A stretch of DNA of 64,000 nt from Mycobacterium sp. URHB0044 (GTDB lineage: Bacteria; Actinomycetota; Actinomycetes; Mycobacteriales; Mycobacteriaceae): the NCBI RefSeq assembly GCF_000620625.1, contig NZ_JIAW01000013.1, positions 162,552 through 226,551 on the forward strand, given 5' to 3'. Position numbers and translations under genes: made by a program. Position 1 is the first letter of the stretch, and every line of letters begins with the position of its first letter. The notes under the pieces are model-generated. The model had not been told where the DNA came from and made no database searches. It was given only the letters and a program-made list of their open reading frames with translations. Of this stretch, positions 24,006-31,851 are shown in pieces.

Positions 24006-25306
24006 GGCAGCACCGCCGTGACGATGGTCGGGCCGGTGGCCGGGCTGGCCACCGTGAAGGTGCCGCGGGCGGCGCGCACGCGTTCCTCGAGGCCGCGCAG
24101 CCCGGTGGCATCGTCTCCGTCCGAGACGCCCGCGCCGCCGACGCCGTCGTCGAACACCGAGACGTGCAGGGCGTTGCTCAGCGGATCGAACCGCACGGTC
24201 ACCACGGCCTGGGTGGCCCGGGCATGTTTGGCGACGTTGGTCAGTGCCTCGGCGACGACGAAGTACGCCACCGATTCGACTTCGTCGGGAAGGCGGTGCG
24301 GCAAGTTGATGTTCAATGCCGTTGGCACCCCGGCGGTTTCGGTGCGCTGCACGACGGCGGACAGTGCCGCGTCGAGGCCTCGATCGGCCAGGATGGTCGG
24401 CGCGATGCCCCGCACCACGTTGCGCAACTCGACGAGTGCGCTCTTGGCGTCGTCGTGCGCCTCGGCGATGAGCGTGCGGGCGGTGGGGAGGTCCGAGTCC
24501 AGCTTGGTCTGCGCCAGGCCGATCGTCATGGCCAGCGAGACCAGCCGCGGCTGGACGCTGTCGTGCAGGTCGCGTTCGATGCGATGGCGTTCGGTCTGGG
24601 CCGACGACACCGCGCCCTGCCGGGCGTCGCTGAGCGCGCTCACTTCGTACTGCAGCGCTGCGGTGGGCGACGGACGCAGCAGCCAGCGGTCGATGGCCGC
24701 GTCCACCGCAGGTGCGAACACCACGATCGCGGCGGCGGCAACGAGCGCGACGGCGGCCAGCAGCCATGCCAGCGGCGGTGAGATGAACGACAGGCCGGCG
24801 GCGTCGTCGCTGCGGCTGATGGCGGTCGCGGCCGCGGGTCCGATGAACGCGAAGGCCAACAACGCGAATGCGACTGCCGTGGCGAGGATGTCGTAGATCA
24901 GCCGCAGGTAGTGATGCGCGGCCGACTTCCAGAACCTGACGCTGCTGACGTCGAGCCACAACTGGTGGGCCCACCGCTGAAAACCGGTGTAATGGGACAA
25001 CTTCCGGTACGGCACGGGAATGCCGAGGCCGAACACCGCTTCACTGCGCATCCGCTCCACCCATTCGACGCCACGCATCAGGTAGACGAAGACGACGCCG
25101 GCGAGCAGGAAGCCGATCACCGACGGGATGGAGGAGACGGCGATGATCAGCAGTGTCAGGGGAATCCAGAACCACAACACCCCGATCGCGGCGCCGGTGA
25201 TCATCGACGCGGTGGGGACCAGACCGAGCGGTCGATCTCGCGGGGTCTCGGCGGTAGTGACGGGGGACGCGGGAACCGCGTCGACTGGGGTGGTGACTGC
25301 AACCAT
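23993..25306 (-). CDS. Sensor histidine kinase, NarL-partner type (HisKA_3)
   Basis: 437 residues. Four or more hydrophobic spans are visible: residues about 35-60, 60-77, 140-165 and 180-200, with a sensor loop between (SEAVFGLGIPVPYRKLSHYT, typical of the actinobacterial putative sensor domain). The phospho-acceptor is His248 in ERHRIERDLHDSVQPRLVSL, followed by the ATPase domain with EALTNVAKHARA (N box) and DDGVGGAG (G1), and GLRGLEERVRAARG (G2). It senses an unknown membrane or envelope signal. Divergent from the DoxX-like gene, with an inverted repeat between. Confidence 0.94.
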   Translation of the reverse strand: MVAVTTPVDAVPASPVTTAETPRDRPLGLVPTASMITGAAIGVLWFWIPLTLLIIAVSSIPSVIGFLLAGVVFVYLMRGVEWVERMRSEAVFGLGIPVPYRKLSHYTGFQRWAHQLWLDVSSVRFWKSAAHHYLRLIYDILATAVAFALLAFAFIGPAAATAISRSDDAAGLSFISPPLAWLLAAVALVAAAAIVVFAPAVDAAIDRWLLRPSPTAALQYEVSALSDARQGAVSSAQTERHRIERDLHDSVQPRLVSLAMTIGLAQTKLDSDLPTARTLIAEAHDDAKSALVELRNVVRGIAPTILADRGLDAALSAVVQRTETAGVPTALNINLPHRLPDEVESVAYFVVAEALTNVAKHARATQAVVTVRFDPLSNALHVSVFDDGVGGAGVSDGDDATGLRGLEERVRAARGTFTVASPATGPTIVTAVLPCAS

Positions 25307-25362
25307 GCCTTCAACCTATGGACTGACGGCCCCGCTCGACACGGCGATTCCCCGAGATTCTG

Positions 25363-25380
25363 GCGGGGGATAACCCCCGC
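25363..25380. promoter_or_regulatory. Perfect 7+4+7 inverted repeat between kinase and DoxX genes
   Basis: GCGGGGG (25363-25369), ATAA, CCCCCGC (25374-25380). It is centred in the 151-bp divergent gap between the histidine kinase and the DoxX-like gene. It could be a site for the NarL-type regulator or a hairpin in the DoxX leader. I have no independent support. Confidence 0.35.
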
Positions 25381-25457
25381 ACACCGGTCGCGATGAGTTT
25401 TCCGGCCGCCCCCGGTCTGCTCTGGTACGGAACACCCACCAGCGAGGAGAAACCACC

Positions 25458-25883
25458 ATGACCATCGAAACCTCAACCAGCATCCCCACCGCCGCCGACA
25501 CGAAGCGGCCGACGAGCCAGAAGGTCGGCATCGGAATCAGCGCGCTCGTCGGCGCCTTCCTGGTGTTCGACGCCGCGGGCAAGTTGGCGGGCGCACAACA
25601 GGTCAAGGAGGGCACCGCGGCGCTCGGCTTCCCCGCCGGCCAGGCGCTGGTGATGGGCATCGTGCTGAGCTTGTGCGTCATCGTGTACGCCATTCCGCGC
25701 ACCGCCGTGCTGGGCGCGCTCGGCATCACCGCCTACCTCGGTGGCGCCGTCACGGCGAACATGCGGGTCGAGGCGCCGCTGTTCAGCGCGACCCTGTTCG
25801 CCGTGTACTTCGGCGTGCTGATGTGGGTCGGCATGGTCCTGCGTCGGCCGGAGCTGTTGAAGGTCGCGGGACTGCGCCGTTGA
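25458..25883 (+). CDS. DoxX-like membrane protein
   Basis: 141 residues with four hydrophobic spans: VGIGISALVGAFLVFDAAGK, GQALVMGIVLSLCVIVYAIP, VLGALGITAYLGGAVTANM and FSATLFAVYFGVLMWVGMVL. The pattern FDAAGKLAGAQ after helix one is typical of the DoxX_2 family. Function in mycobacteria is unclear; DoxX relatives take part in thiol or redox homeostasis at the membrane. It has a GAGGAG ribosome site and is divergent from the two-component system, so it may be under its control. Confidence 0.85.
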   Translation: MTIETSTSIPTAADTKRPTSQKVGIGISALVGAFLVFDAAGKLAGAQQVKEGTAALGFPAGQALVMGIVLSLCVIVYAIPRTAVLGALGITAYLGGAVTANMRVEAPLFSATLFAVYFGVLMWVGMVLRRPELLKVAGLRR

Positions 25884-25884
25884 A

Positions 25885-26295
25885 TCACTTGGGGGCGGAC
25901 AGTTCCAGGGCGATGTGGTCCGGATCGCGGAACTCGAGGACGTAGCCGTGGCCGATGTCCTTGACCGGCTCGTGGGCAACACCCAAATCATCGAGATGCG
26001 CTGCGGCCGAAACCAAGTCGGCTCTGGACGCTACCCGAAGGCACAGGTGGTCGAGGCCGACGCGGTTCTCGTCGAACCGGTCGGTGGCGACCGGCCGCAG
26101 CCCGATCAGACAGTCGCCGAGGTTGTAGAGCACGCCGCCGAACAGGAAGCTCAACCGCTCGCGGGTCGCGTCGTCGGCGTCGGGCAGGACCTCCAGTGCC
26201 ACGGGCCAACCGAACACGCTCTCGTAGAACTTCCGGGACCGTTCGATGTCGGTGACCGTCAGGCGGATGTGGGCCACGGCGTTCGCGTTGATCAC
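25885..26295 (-). CDS. VOC/glyoxalase-fold protein
   Basis: 136 residues from GTG 26295 (the longer upstream frame is Pro/Arg-rich and not credible). Fold signature: AVAHIRLTVTDIERSRKFYESVFGW, VGLDHLCLRVASRADLVSAA and GYVLEFRDPDHIALELSAPK. Metal ligands are His near the start, His in LDHLCL and Glu in IALELSA. Function unknown. It converges on the DoxX gene with one base between stops and is divergent from the F420 oxidoreductase gene. Confidence 0.85.
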   Translation of the reverse strand: MINANAVAHIRLTVTDIERSRKFYESVFGWPVALEVLPDADDATRERLSFLFGGVLYNLGDCLIGLRPVATDRFDENRVGLDHLCLRVASRADLVSAAAHLDDLGVAHEPVKDIGHGYVLEFRDPDHIALELSAPK

Positions 26296-26434
26296 GAGCC
26301 AATGCTGCCAGCGGGGGCGCTCGCCGCGAGCCGGGGGTTGGGGCGGGCGCGGCGGGCATCTCGTTTGCCCGCCTTGCAGCGACTTCCGCCGTCCGCCGGC
26401 CGTCGTCCCCATCAGCCCGTGTCAGAATCCGGAC

Positions 26435-27328
26435 GTGCAGATCGGGATGACGATGCCGGTGATGGAACCCAACCTCGACGCCGCCACGCTGACGTCGTGG
26501 GCGCGCGTCGTCGACGGCGGACCGTTCTCGTCGCTGTGCTGGGGCGAGCGGATCGCGTTCGACAACCCGGATTCGCTGACGCTGCTCGGAGCGTTGGCGG
26601 CGCTGACCGACCGGGTGCGCCTGGTGACGACGGTGATCGTTCCGCAACTGCACGACCCCGTCATGCTGGCCAAGGCGCTGGCCACCGGCGACATGCTCAG
26701 TGGCGGTCGGCTGAGCGTCGGGTTGGGCGTCGGCGGTCGGCATGAGGACTACCAGGCCGTCGGCGCCGATCCGGCCACGCAAACCATCCGGGACATGGCC
26801 GACCGGGTCGCCATCATGAAACGGGTCTGGGCGGGCGAGAAGATCACCGAATCGGTGCTGCCGGTCGGCCCGCCACCGGCGCAGTCCGGCGGCCCGCGAC
26901 TGCTGGTCGGCAGCCTCGGCCCCAAGACGCTGCGCAGCGCGGCGACGTGGGCCGAGGGACTGGCGGGCACCACCCTCGATCTCGACGTCGACAAGCAGAA
27001 CGAGCTGTACGACGTCGCCCGCACGGCATGGGCCGAGGCGGGCAAGCCCAAGCCGCACCTGGCGACGTCGTTCTGGTTCGCGCTCGGTGACGCCGAGGAG
27101 GCCCGCGGGCAGGTGCATCGGCACCTCCGGCGGTACATGAACTGGATTCCCGCCGAGATCGTCGACGCCATGGCGCCGACCACCGGATGGGCAGGCACCG
27201 ACGAGGAACTCCTCGCCGTACTGCACCGGTTCGAGGACATCGGCACTGACGAAGTGCACCTGATCCCGACGAGCTCCAACATCGACCAGCTGCGCCGCGT
27301 TGCAGAGGTGGTCAAGGAGTTCGCCTGA
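26435..27328 (+). CDS. LLM-class F420-dependent oxidoreductase
   Basis: 297 residues from GTG 26435. The luciferase-like TIM barrel begins VQIGMTMPVMEPNLDAATLT and continues with RVRLVTTVIVPQLHDPVMLA and SGGRLSVGLGVGGRHEDYQA, the family signature. TIGR-type mycobacterial members use F420H2 as hydride donor to reduce or oxidise organic substrates. The late VHLIPTSSNIDQLRRVAEVV gives the phosphate-binding end. Monocistronic by position. Confidence 0.9.
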   Translation: MQIGMTMPVMEPNLDAATLTSWARVVDGGPFSSLCWGERIAFDNPDSLTLLGALAALTDRVRLVTTVIVPQLHDPVMLAKALATGDMLSGGRLSVGLGVGGRHEDYQAVGADPATQTIRDMADRVAIMKRVWAGEKITESVLPVGPPPAQSGGPRLLVGSLGPKTLRSAATWAEGLAGTTLDLDVDKQNELYDVARTAWAEAGKPKPHLATSFWFALGDAEEARGQVHRHLRRYMNWIPAEIVDAMAPTTGWAGTDEELLAVLHRFEDIGTDEVHLIPTSSNIDQLRRVAEVVKEFA

Positions 27329-27360
27329 GCTCACCGCAGCAGCCGGTTGAATGACGCTAC

Positions 27361-27378
27361 TGCAACTGGAGAGTTGCA
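27361..27378. promoter_or_regulatory. Perfect inverted repeat upstream of the DUF899 gene
   Basis: TGCAACT (27361-27367) and AGTTGCA (27372-27378) form a 7+4+7 perfect inverted repeat; a third half-site AGTTGC follows at once. It is 58 bases before the ATG at 27436. Half-sites of this kind suit ArsR, HxlR or TetR regulators, but none is encoded next to it. Confidence 0.45.
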
Positions 27379-27435
27379 AGTTGCGCTGACCTTTGGAAGT
27401 CTGGGGTGCACACCGTCCTCGACGCTGGAGAGTCA

Positions 27436-28113
27436 ATGCCAACGAGCCCGACGCCACTGCCGCCCGTCGTCTCGCGTTCCGAGTGGGAGAAGGTGCGCGC
27501 TGAATTGCTGGTCCGGGAAAAAGAGCTGACCCGACTCAAGGACTCGGTCAGCGCCGCCCGTCGACGCCTCCCGATGGTGGAGATGACCGAGCCGTACACG
27601 TTCACCGGCGCGAGTGGTCCCGTGTCGCTACTCGACCTGTTCGACGGCCGACGGCAGCTCATCGTTCAGCACTTCATGTTCGGAGCCGACTGGGACGAAG
27701 GATGCAGCGGGTGCTCGATGATGGCCGATCACATCGGGCCGTTGTCGCACCTGTACGCGAAAGACACGTCGTTCGTGATGGTTTCGCGCGCGCCGCTGGC
27801 CACGCTGCTGGCATTCCGCGACCGGATGGGGTGGACGCTGCCGTGGGTGTCGTCCGGGTCGACCACGTTCAATGAGGATTTCCGGACGACCGTGGATGGC
27901 GAGGAGCGTCACGCGATCAGCGTGTTCCTCCGCGACGGTGACCGCGTCTTCCACACCTGGTCGACGTTCGACCGCGGCGAGGAGTCGTTCATGGTGGTGT
28001 GGGATCTGCTCGACCTGACCCCGTACGGCCGCCAGGAAACGTGGGAGGACTCCCCACCGAACTGGCCGCAGCAGCCGCCGTACGAATGGATGCGGCTGCA
28101 CGACGCGTACTGA
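27436..28113 (+). CDS. DUF899 family thioredoxin-like protein
   Basis: 225 residues from ATG 27436. An N-terminal helical stretch (SRSEWEKVRAELLVREKELT) precedes a thioredoxin-like domain with QLIVQHFMFGADWDEGCSGC and SMMADHIGPLSHLYAKDTSF, in which the CSGC pair matches the DUF899 redox site, and GDRVFHTWSTFDRGEESFMV. DUF899 proteins are predicted dithiol-disulfide oxidoreductases; substrates are unknown. The upstream inverted repeat suggests regulated expression. Confidence 0.88.
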   Translation: MPTSPTPLPPVVSRSEWEKVRAELLVREKELTRLKDSVSAARRRLPMVEMTEPYTFTGASGPVSLLDLFDGRRQLIVQHFMFGADWDEGCSGCSMMADHIGPLSHLYAKDTSFVMVSRAPLATLLAFRDRMGWTLPWVSSGSTTFNEDFRTTVDGEERHAISVFLRDGDRVFHTWSTFDRGEESFMVVWDLLDLTPYGRQETWEDSPPNWPQQPPYEWMRLHDAY

Positions 28114-28183
28114 CGCCGGCCCTCCGGCTTCGCCCGTGCCAATCGGATTGGCCCACGGCGTCCTGTCTTTCGGAGAATTCCGG

Positions 28184-28213
28184 TTGTGTGACGACCAGTG
28201 AATTGAGTAGGGT
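28184..28213 (+). promoter_or_regulatory. Predicted promoter of the cmx leader
   Basis: TTGTGT at 28184-28189 and TAGGGT at 28208-28213 are separated by 18 bases. The expected start of transcription, seven or eight bases after the -10, falls on 28220-28221, exactly at the ATG of the leader ORF. This would make a leaderless mRNA. Prediction by eye. Confidence 0.5.
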
Positions 28214-28220
28214 TCGCGGA

Positions 28221-28286
28221 ATGTCGAGCCCTGAGGCAGCCAAGGTGGGGGCTTTCGGTCACGCCGTCAGCCCCCTGAACCCCTGA
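28221..28286 (+). CDS. Putative 21-codon leader peptide of the cmx-like exporter
   Basis: ATG at 28221 opens a 21-residue frame, MSSPEAAKVGAFGHAVSPLN plus Pro, ending with TGA at 28284-28286. It starts where the predicted transcript begins. Within it, GGGGGCT (28247-28253) can pair with AGCCCCC (28269-28275). Chloramphenicol exporter genes of the cmx/cmr family in Rhodococcus and corynebacteria are known to be controlled through a leader peptide; the peptide itself has no conserved function I recognise. Confidence 0.45.
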   Translation: MSSPEAAKVGAFGHAVSPLNP

Positions 28287-28299
28287 GTCCGTAGATCGC

Positions 28300-28395
28300 A
28301 TCCCGGCAGCCGTTGCTGCCCGGGATATTGCGCGCGTTCGGGTGCCGACCGTGGTGACGAGACGACTCCTCTTCGTCCTCACTCATCTCGGAGTC
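28300..28395 (+). promoter_or_regulatory. Putative translational attenuator hairpins upstream of cmx
   Basis: Two hairpins follow the leader ORF. ATCCCGGCAGC (28300-28310) pairs with GCTGCCCGGGAT (28315-28326) with one bulge. GACTCC (28364-28369) pairs with GGAGTC (28390-28395), and the latter contains the only good Shine-Dalgarno sequence (GGAG at 28390-28393) of the exporter ATG at 28400. Stalling on the leader ORF could switch the fold and free the ribosome site. Inferred from sequence. Confidence 0.45.
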
Positions 28396-28399
28396 TCCA

Positions 28400-29602
28400 A
28401 TGCCTATCTCGCTGTACCTTCTCGCCTTGGCCGTATTCGCCATGGGCACTTCCGAATTCATGCTCGGCGGCCTGCTTCCGGACATCGCCACCAGCCTTGA
28501 CGTGTCCGTCGGGGCCGCCGGCCTTCTACTCTCGGCCTTCGCGGTCGGAATGGTCGTCGGTGCGCCGCTGATTGCGGCCCTTGCGCGTCGGTGGCCCACC
28601 AGAGCAAGTCTGTTGTGCTTCGTCCTGGTCTTCGCCGCGACGCACGTAGTCGGTGCTCTGACAATGAGTTTCGAGATACTGTTGGCCACTCGCGTGATCG
28701 CCGCCTTGGCCAACGCGGGCTTTCTCGCCGTGGCACTTCGCGCGGCGGCAGAGCTCGTTCCGTTCAATCAGAAGGGTCGCGCGCTGGCGGTCCTGTTGTC
28801 GGGTACGACCGTGGCGACCATCGCGGGCGTCCCGGGCGGTGCGATGCTCGGCACACTGTTCGACTGGCGGGCGACCTTCTGGGCGATTGCAATGCTCTGC
28901 ATACCGGCTGCGGTCGGCATCGTGATGGGCATCCCGGCAGCCCCTGCTGCCGAAAGCACGGGTGATGCGCCATCGCTGCGGACTGAGCTCGCGCAGCTGA
29001 CAACTGTCAGACTTGCTCTGGTGATGGGGCTTGGCGGCCTGGTCAACGCGGCCACCTTCGCCACGTTCGCCTTTCTGGCGCCGCTCGTCACCGATACCGC
29101 CGGTATGGGAATTCCGTGGGTTTCGGTGGCCCTCATGCTCTTTGGAGTGGGGTCGTTCCTCGGCATCACCGTCGCGGGACGACTGTCGGACCATCGTCCC
29201 GGTCTGACCGTGGCGGCGGGTGGGCCACTCCTGTTTCTCGGCTGGGTCGGGTTGGCGATTTTCGCCGACCGGCCGGTAGGGCTCTTGGTCCTGGTGTTCG
29301 TTCAGGGAGCTCTGTCCTTCGCCGTCGGCAGCACACTCATCGCGAGAGTTCTCTACGAGGCGGCGAGCGCACCCACGATGGGTGGGGCCTACGCGACCGC
29401 GGCGCTCAACGTCGGCGCCGCGGGTGGCCCTGCCGTTGCGGCAGCAGCCCTCGACGCTCACGTCGGCTACACCGGACCCGTATGGGTGAGCAGCATCCTG
29501 GTTGCCCTTGCCTTGGTCGTCGCCTTGCCGCTGCTGCGGGTCATCGCACCGCGAACGCTTGGCTCGCCGTCGGAATGCCTAGGGTCGGAGGCCGCCGGCT
29601 AA
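28400..29602 (+). CDS. Chloramphenicol-type MFS exporter (Cmx/CmlR family)
   Basis: 400 residues, 12 predicted spans. The start PISLYLLALAVFAMGTSEFM followed by LGGLLPDIATSLDVSVGAAG, then LARRWPTRASLLCFVLVFAA, LVPFNQKGRALAVLLSGTTV and VWVSVALM-like VSVALMLFGVGSFLGITVAG, GRLSDHRPGLT match closely the Cmx/Cmr/CmlR chloramphenicol efflux proteins of actinobacteria, as I remember them. It is a proton-driven exporter in the plasma membrane. The leader ORF and hairpins upstream suggest induction by a ribosome-targeting drug. The stop overlaps the convergent kinase gene by four bases. Confidence 0.87.
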   Translation: MPISLYLLALAVFAMGTSEFMLGGLLPDIATSLDVSVGAAGLLLSAFAVGMVVGAPLIAALARRWPTRASLLCFVLVFAATHVVGALTMSFEILLATRVIAALANAGFLAVALRAAAELVPFNQKGRALAVLLSGTTVATIAGVPGGAMLGTLFDWRATFWAIAMLCIPAAVGIVMGIPAAPAAESTGDAPSLRTELAQLTTVRLALVMGLGGLVNAATFATFAFLAPLVTDTAGMGIPWVSVALMLFGVGSFLGITVAGRLSDHRPGLTVAAGGPLLFLGWVGLAIFADRPVGLLVLVFVQGALSFAVGSTLIARVLYEAASAPTMGGAYATAALNVGAAGGPAVAAAALDAHVGYTGPVWVSSILVALALVVALPLLRVIAPRTLGSPSECLGSEAAG

Positions 29603-30789
29603 CCGCCGTGCCCTTCGCCCTTGCCCTTCTTGCCCTGGCCGCCCTTCTTGTCCTTCCCTGGCCCCTTCGGGCCCTCCTCGAATTCTGCCGACGTGGTGGG
29701 TGGCGGCGGCGTGGTCGTGGTCGTCGTCGTCGTCGTGGGAACCGGAGTGCTCGTCGTCACGGGTCGGGGTGTCGGCGGCGGATCGTCCGCGAAGATCAGG
29801 ATGCTGCCGAGGATGAGGGCGAGCACCGCGGCCACGGCCATCAAGGTTTGCTTCCGGCTCGGCCGGTTCCGTCGGGGTGGCGGCATCGGGACGAAGGTCG
29901 CCGGCGGCGGTGGCACCGAGGTCAGCACCATCGTCGGTGGCCGCACCGCAGCGGCAGGCGGACCGGCGACCAATGGCCGGGAAACGTTGTCGGACAACGC
30001 CGCCCGCATCTGTCGCGCGCTCTGGAATCGGTGCAGAGTGTCGCGCGTCATCGCACGGTCGATGGCGGCCACCAAGGCCGGATCCGCATCCGGTCGCAAT
30101 GCCAAGATGGGCGGCGGTTGTTCGGAGAGAATCGCCCTGGCGAGGGCGCCCATGTTGTCGTGCCGGAAGGGTGGGCGGCCGGTGAGCGCCTCGTAGCCCA
30201 GTACGCCGACGGAATACACGTCATCGAGGACAGTCGCGGGCTTGCCCTCCAGTCGGTCGGGGCTGACGTAACCCATCGTGCCCATGATCTGCCCGCTGGC
30301 CGTGGGTTCAGAGCCGGCGGTCTTCGCGATGCCGAAATCGGCGACCTTTACGTGACCCGACGTGGTGAACAGGATGTTGCCCGGCTTGACGTCGCGGTGC
30401 AGGATGCCGACGTCATGCGCGGCCGTCAGCGCGGCGAGCACGTCCGCGAGGACGTCGCGGAGGAGCTGCTGAGGCATCGGCCCCCGGGCGATCGCGTCGG
30501 CCAGTGTGTTGCCGGGCAGCCGCTCCATCACGATGAACGGCGCACCGTCGTGCTCGCCGTAGTCGTGCACGGCGACGATGTTGGGGTGACTGAGCGACGC
30601 CGCGGCGCGGGCTTCGGCCTCGAAGCGGCGCCGGTTGGCCGGATCGGCGCTGAAACGCGCGTAGAGCAGCTTGATGGCGACAGCGCGGTCTAGACGGGTG
30701 TCCCACCCGTCGTGGACTTCGGCCCAGCCGCCGCGTCCCAGAACCCCCCGCAGTTCGTAGCGGCCGGCGAGCATGACCGGCGCCGTCAT
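29599..30789 (-). CDS. Membrane Ser/Thr protein kinase (PknB-like), short basic extracellular tail
   Basis: 396 residues. The kinase domain spans about residues 10-265: glycine loop VLGRGGWAEVHDG, ATP-lysine Lys40 in VAIKLL, catalytic HRDVKPGN with Asp133, DFG with Asp151 and GTMGYVSPDRLEG in place of the usual APE. A Pro-rich juxtamembrane part precedes one span at about 316-333 (LMAVAAVLALILGSILIF). The outside part is short: a Thr/Pro stretch and a Lys/Gly-rich end (KDKKGGQGKKGKGEGHGG). There is no PASTA or other sensor domain. It probably phosphorylates cell-envelope or regulatory proteins; the basic tail could bind an acidic wall polymer. Confidence 0.93.
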   Translation of the reverse strand: MTAPVMLAGRYELRGVLGRGGWAEVHDGWDTRLDRAVAIKLLYARFSADPANRRRFEAEARAAASLSHPNIVAVHDYGEHDGAPFIVMERLPGNTLADAIARGPMPQQLLRDVLADVLAALTAAHDVGILHRDVKPGNILFTTSGHVKVADFGIAKTAGSEPTASGQIMGTMGYVSPDRLEGKPATVLDDVYSVGVLGYEALTGRPPFRHDNMGALARAILSEQPPPILALRPDADPALVAAIDRAMTRDTLHRFQSARQMRAALSDNVSRPLVAGPPAAAVRPPTMVLTSVPPPPATFVPMPPPRRNRPSRKQTLMAVAAVLALILGSILIFADDPPPTPRPVTTSTPVPTTTTTTTTTPPPPTTSAEFEEGPKGPGKDKKGGQGKKGKGEGHGG

Positions 30790-31207
30790 GATGCCAACGC
30801 TAACGCAGGGGATGGGCGTGCGGCACCAGCGGTGCTGGTCACCTCACCGAGCAACGAACCGGAGACGGCAGTAACGGCAGCATCGCTACCCGCGTCACAC
30901 CGATAGTTGCCGAGTGTGCAATGTCGTACGCAACACGCCGTCGCGCCGTACGCAGATGCACAGTCACCATGTCACGCGATCGCATACCCGCGGTTGCATC
31001 GAGAGGGATCGGTGGGCGAGGTTTGTCGGTGAATTGCGTTGTCGGAGTCAGTGGTTCACCAGTTCACTTCGACCGTCGACGCCGGTACGATCCTGTTGGA
31101 ACATATCCTGGATAGCTCGTGTTCTAGTCGTTGCAAGTGCGGCCGCGCGGGCAGATGCTGCGATTTTGCGCAGGGTCGTCGTGCGGCGAAGAGTTCGGAG
31201 GTGTGTT
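30790..31207. other. 418-bp intergenic region, promoter region of two divergent genes
   Basis: No convincing gene is present. The first part is the upstream region of the minus-strand kinase, the last part that of the small exported protein at 31208, with its GGAGG ribosome site. A TACGAT box near 31087 could be a -10, with no clear -35. The ORFs in this region have no family features. Confidence 0.5.
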
Positions 31208-31453
31208 GTGAAGTCGGCGAGAATGCTCAGGACGGCCGTTGTGGGTCTTGGTGCAGTGGCTGTGCCCGTGGTGATCGGGTTTGCCGGCGCCGCCCCGGCG
31301 TCAGCAGACCCGGGCCTGTGTGTGACCGGCCCGTTTGGATACGCGCAAGCATGCGTCGACGTGCCCGGGTGGCGCGGCGATTGGTATGACGGTCCGCGCT
31401 GGCGCGGCGGGGGCTGGGGCCACGGCCATGGGCACGGCGACCACGACGATTAG
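31208..31453 (+). CDS. Small exported protein with His/Gly/Asp-rich tail
   Basis: 81 residues from GTG 31208, behind a good GGAGG site. The N-terminus has a signal peptide (ARMLRTAVVGLGAVAVPVVI then GFAGAAPASADP with an ASA cleavage site). The mature protein of about 48 residues has two Cys (GLCVTGPFGYAQACVDVPGW), a Trp/Arg/Gly part and the end GHGHGHGDHDD, a likely metal-binding tail. Unknown function. A second small exported protein follows. Confidence 0.72.
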   Translation: MKSARMLRTAVVGLGAVAVPVVIGFAGAAPASADPGLCVTGPFGYAQACVDVPGWRGDWYDGPRWRGGGWGHGHGHGDHDD

Positions 31454-31572
31454 CGGCGCAACGGCGGGGATCCGGATCGGCGGTGCCCAGCGGGTGGGGC
31501 CAAGGCGCATGACGTAGATTGGTTATGTCTGCTAAGCAAACCGGAATCACCTCGATACCTGGAGTGTTGCGA

Positions 31573-31851
31573 ATGTCCGTGCTGAGATCCCGCCTGACCG
31601 CCGCCGCCGTAGCCGGCGGCTTCATCGCAGCGACGCTGGGCTTCGGTGCCACGGCGAGCGCGGAACCCGCGCCACCGCCGCCGGCGCCCGTCGTGGGGGA
31701 AGTGCCGCCGGACTGGGCGCCCCGCAAGCCGGCAGAGACCTGGAACGGGGAACCGGTCGTGTGGTTCTCCGGATGGGGCGGCCGCTGGGGCGTCTGGAAG
31801 AACGGTCAGTTCATCACGCTGTCGTCGAACCCCGTGACCGGCGGCGGCTAG
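31573..31851 (+). CDS. Small exported Pro- and Trp-rich protein
   Basis: 92 residues from ATG 31573 with a TGGAG site (ATG 31525 is a longer alternative). Signal peptide SVLRSRLTAAAVAGGFIAAT then LGFGATASAEPA. The mature part is EPAPPPPAPVVGEVPPDWAP followed by WNGEPVVWFSGWGGRWGVWK, with five Trp in a short stretch. It resembles small mycobacterial exported proteins of unknown role. It overlaps the end of the convergent membrane protein by four bases. Confidence 0.75.
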   Translation: MSVLRSRLTAAAVAGGFIAATLGFGATASAEPAPPPPAPVVGEVPPDWAPRKPAETWNGEPVVWFSGWGGRWGVWKNGQFITLSSNPVTGGG

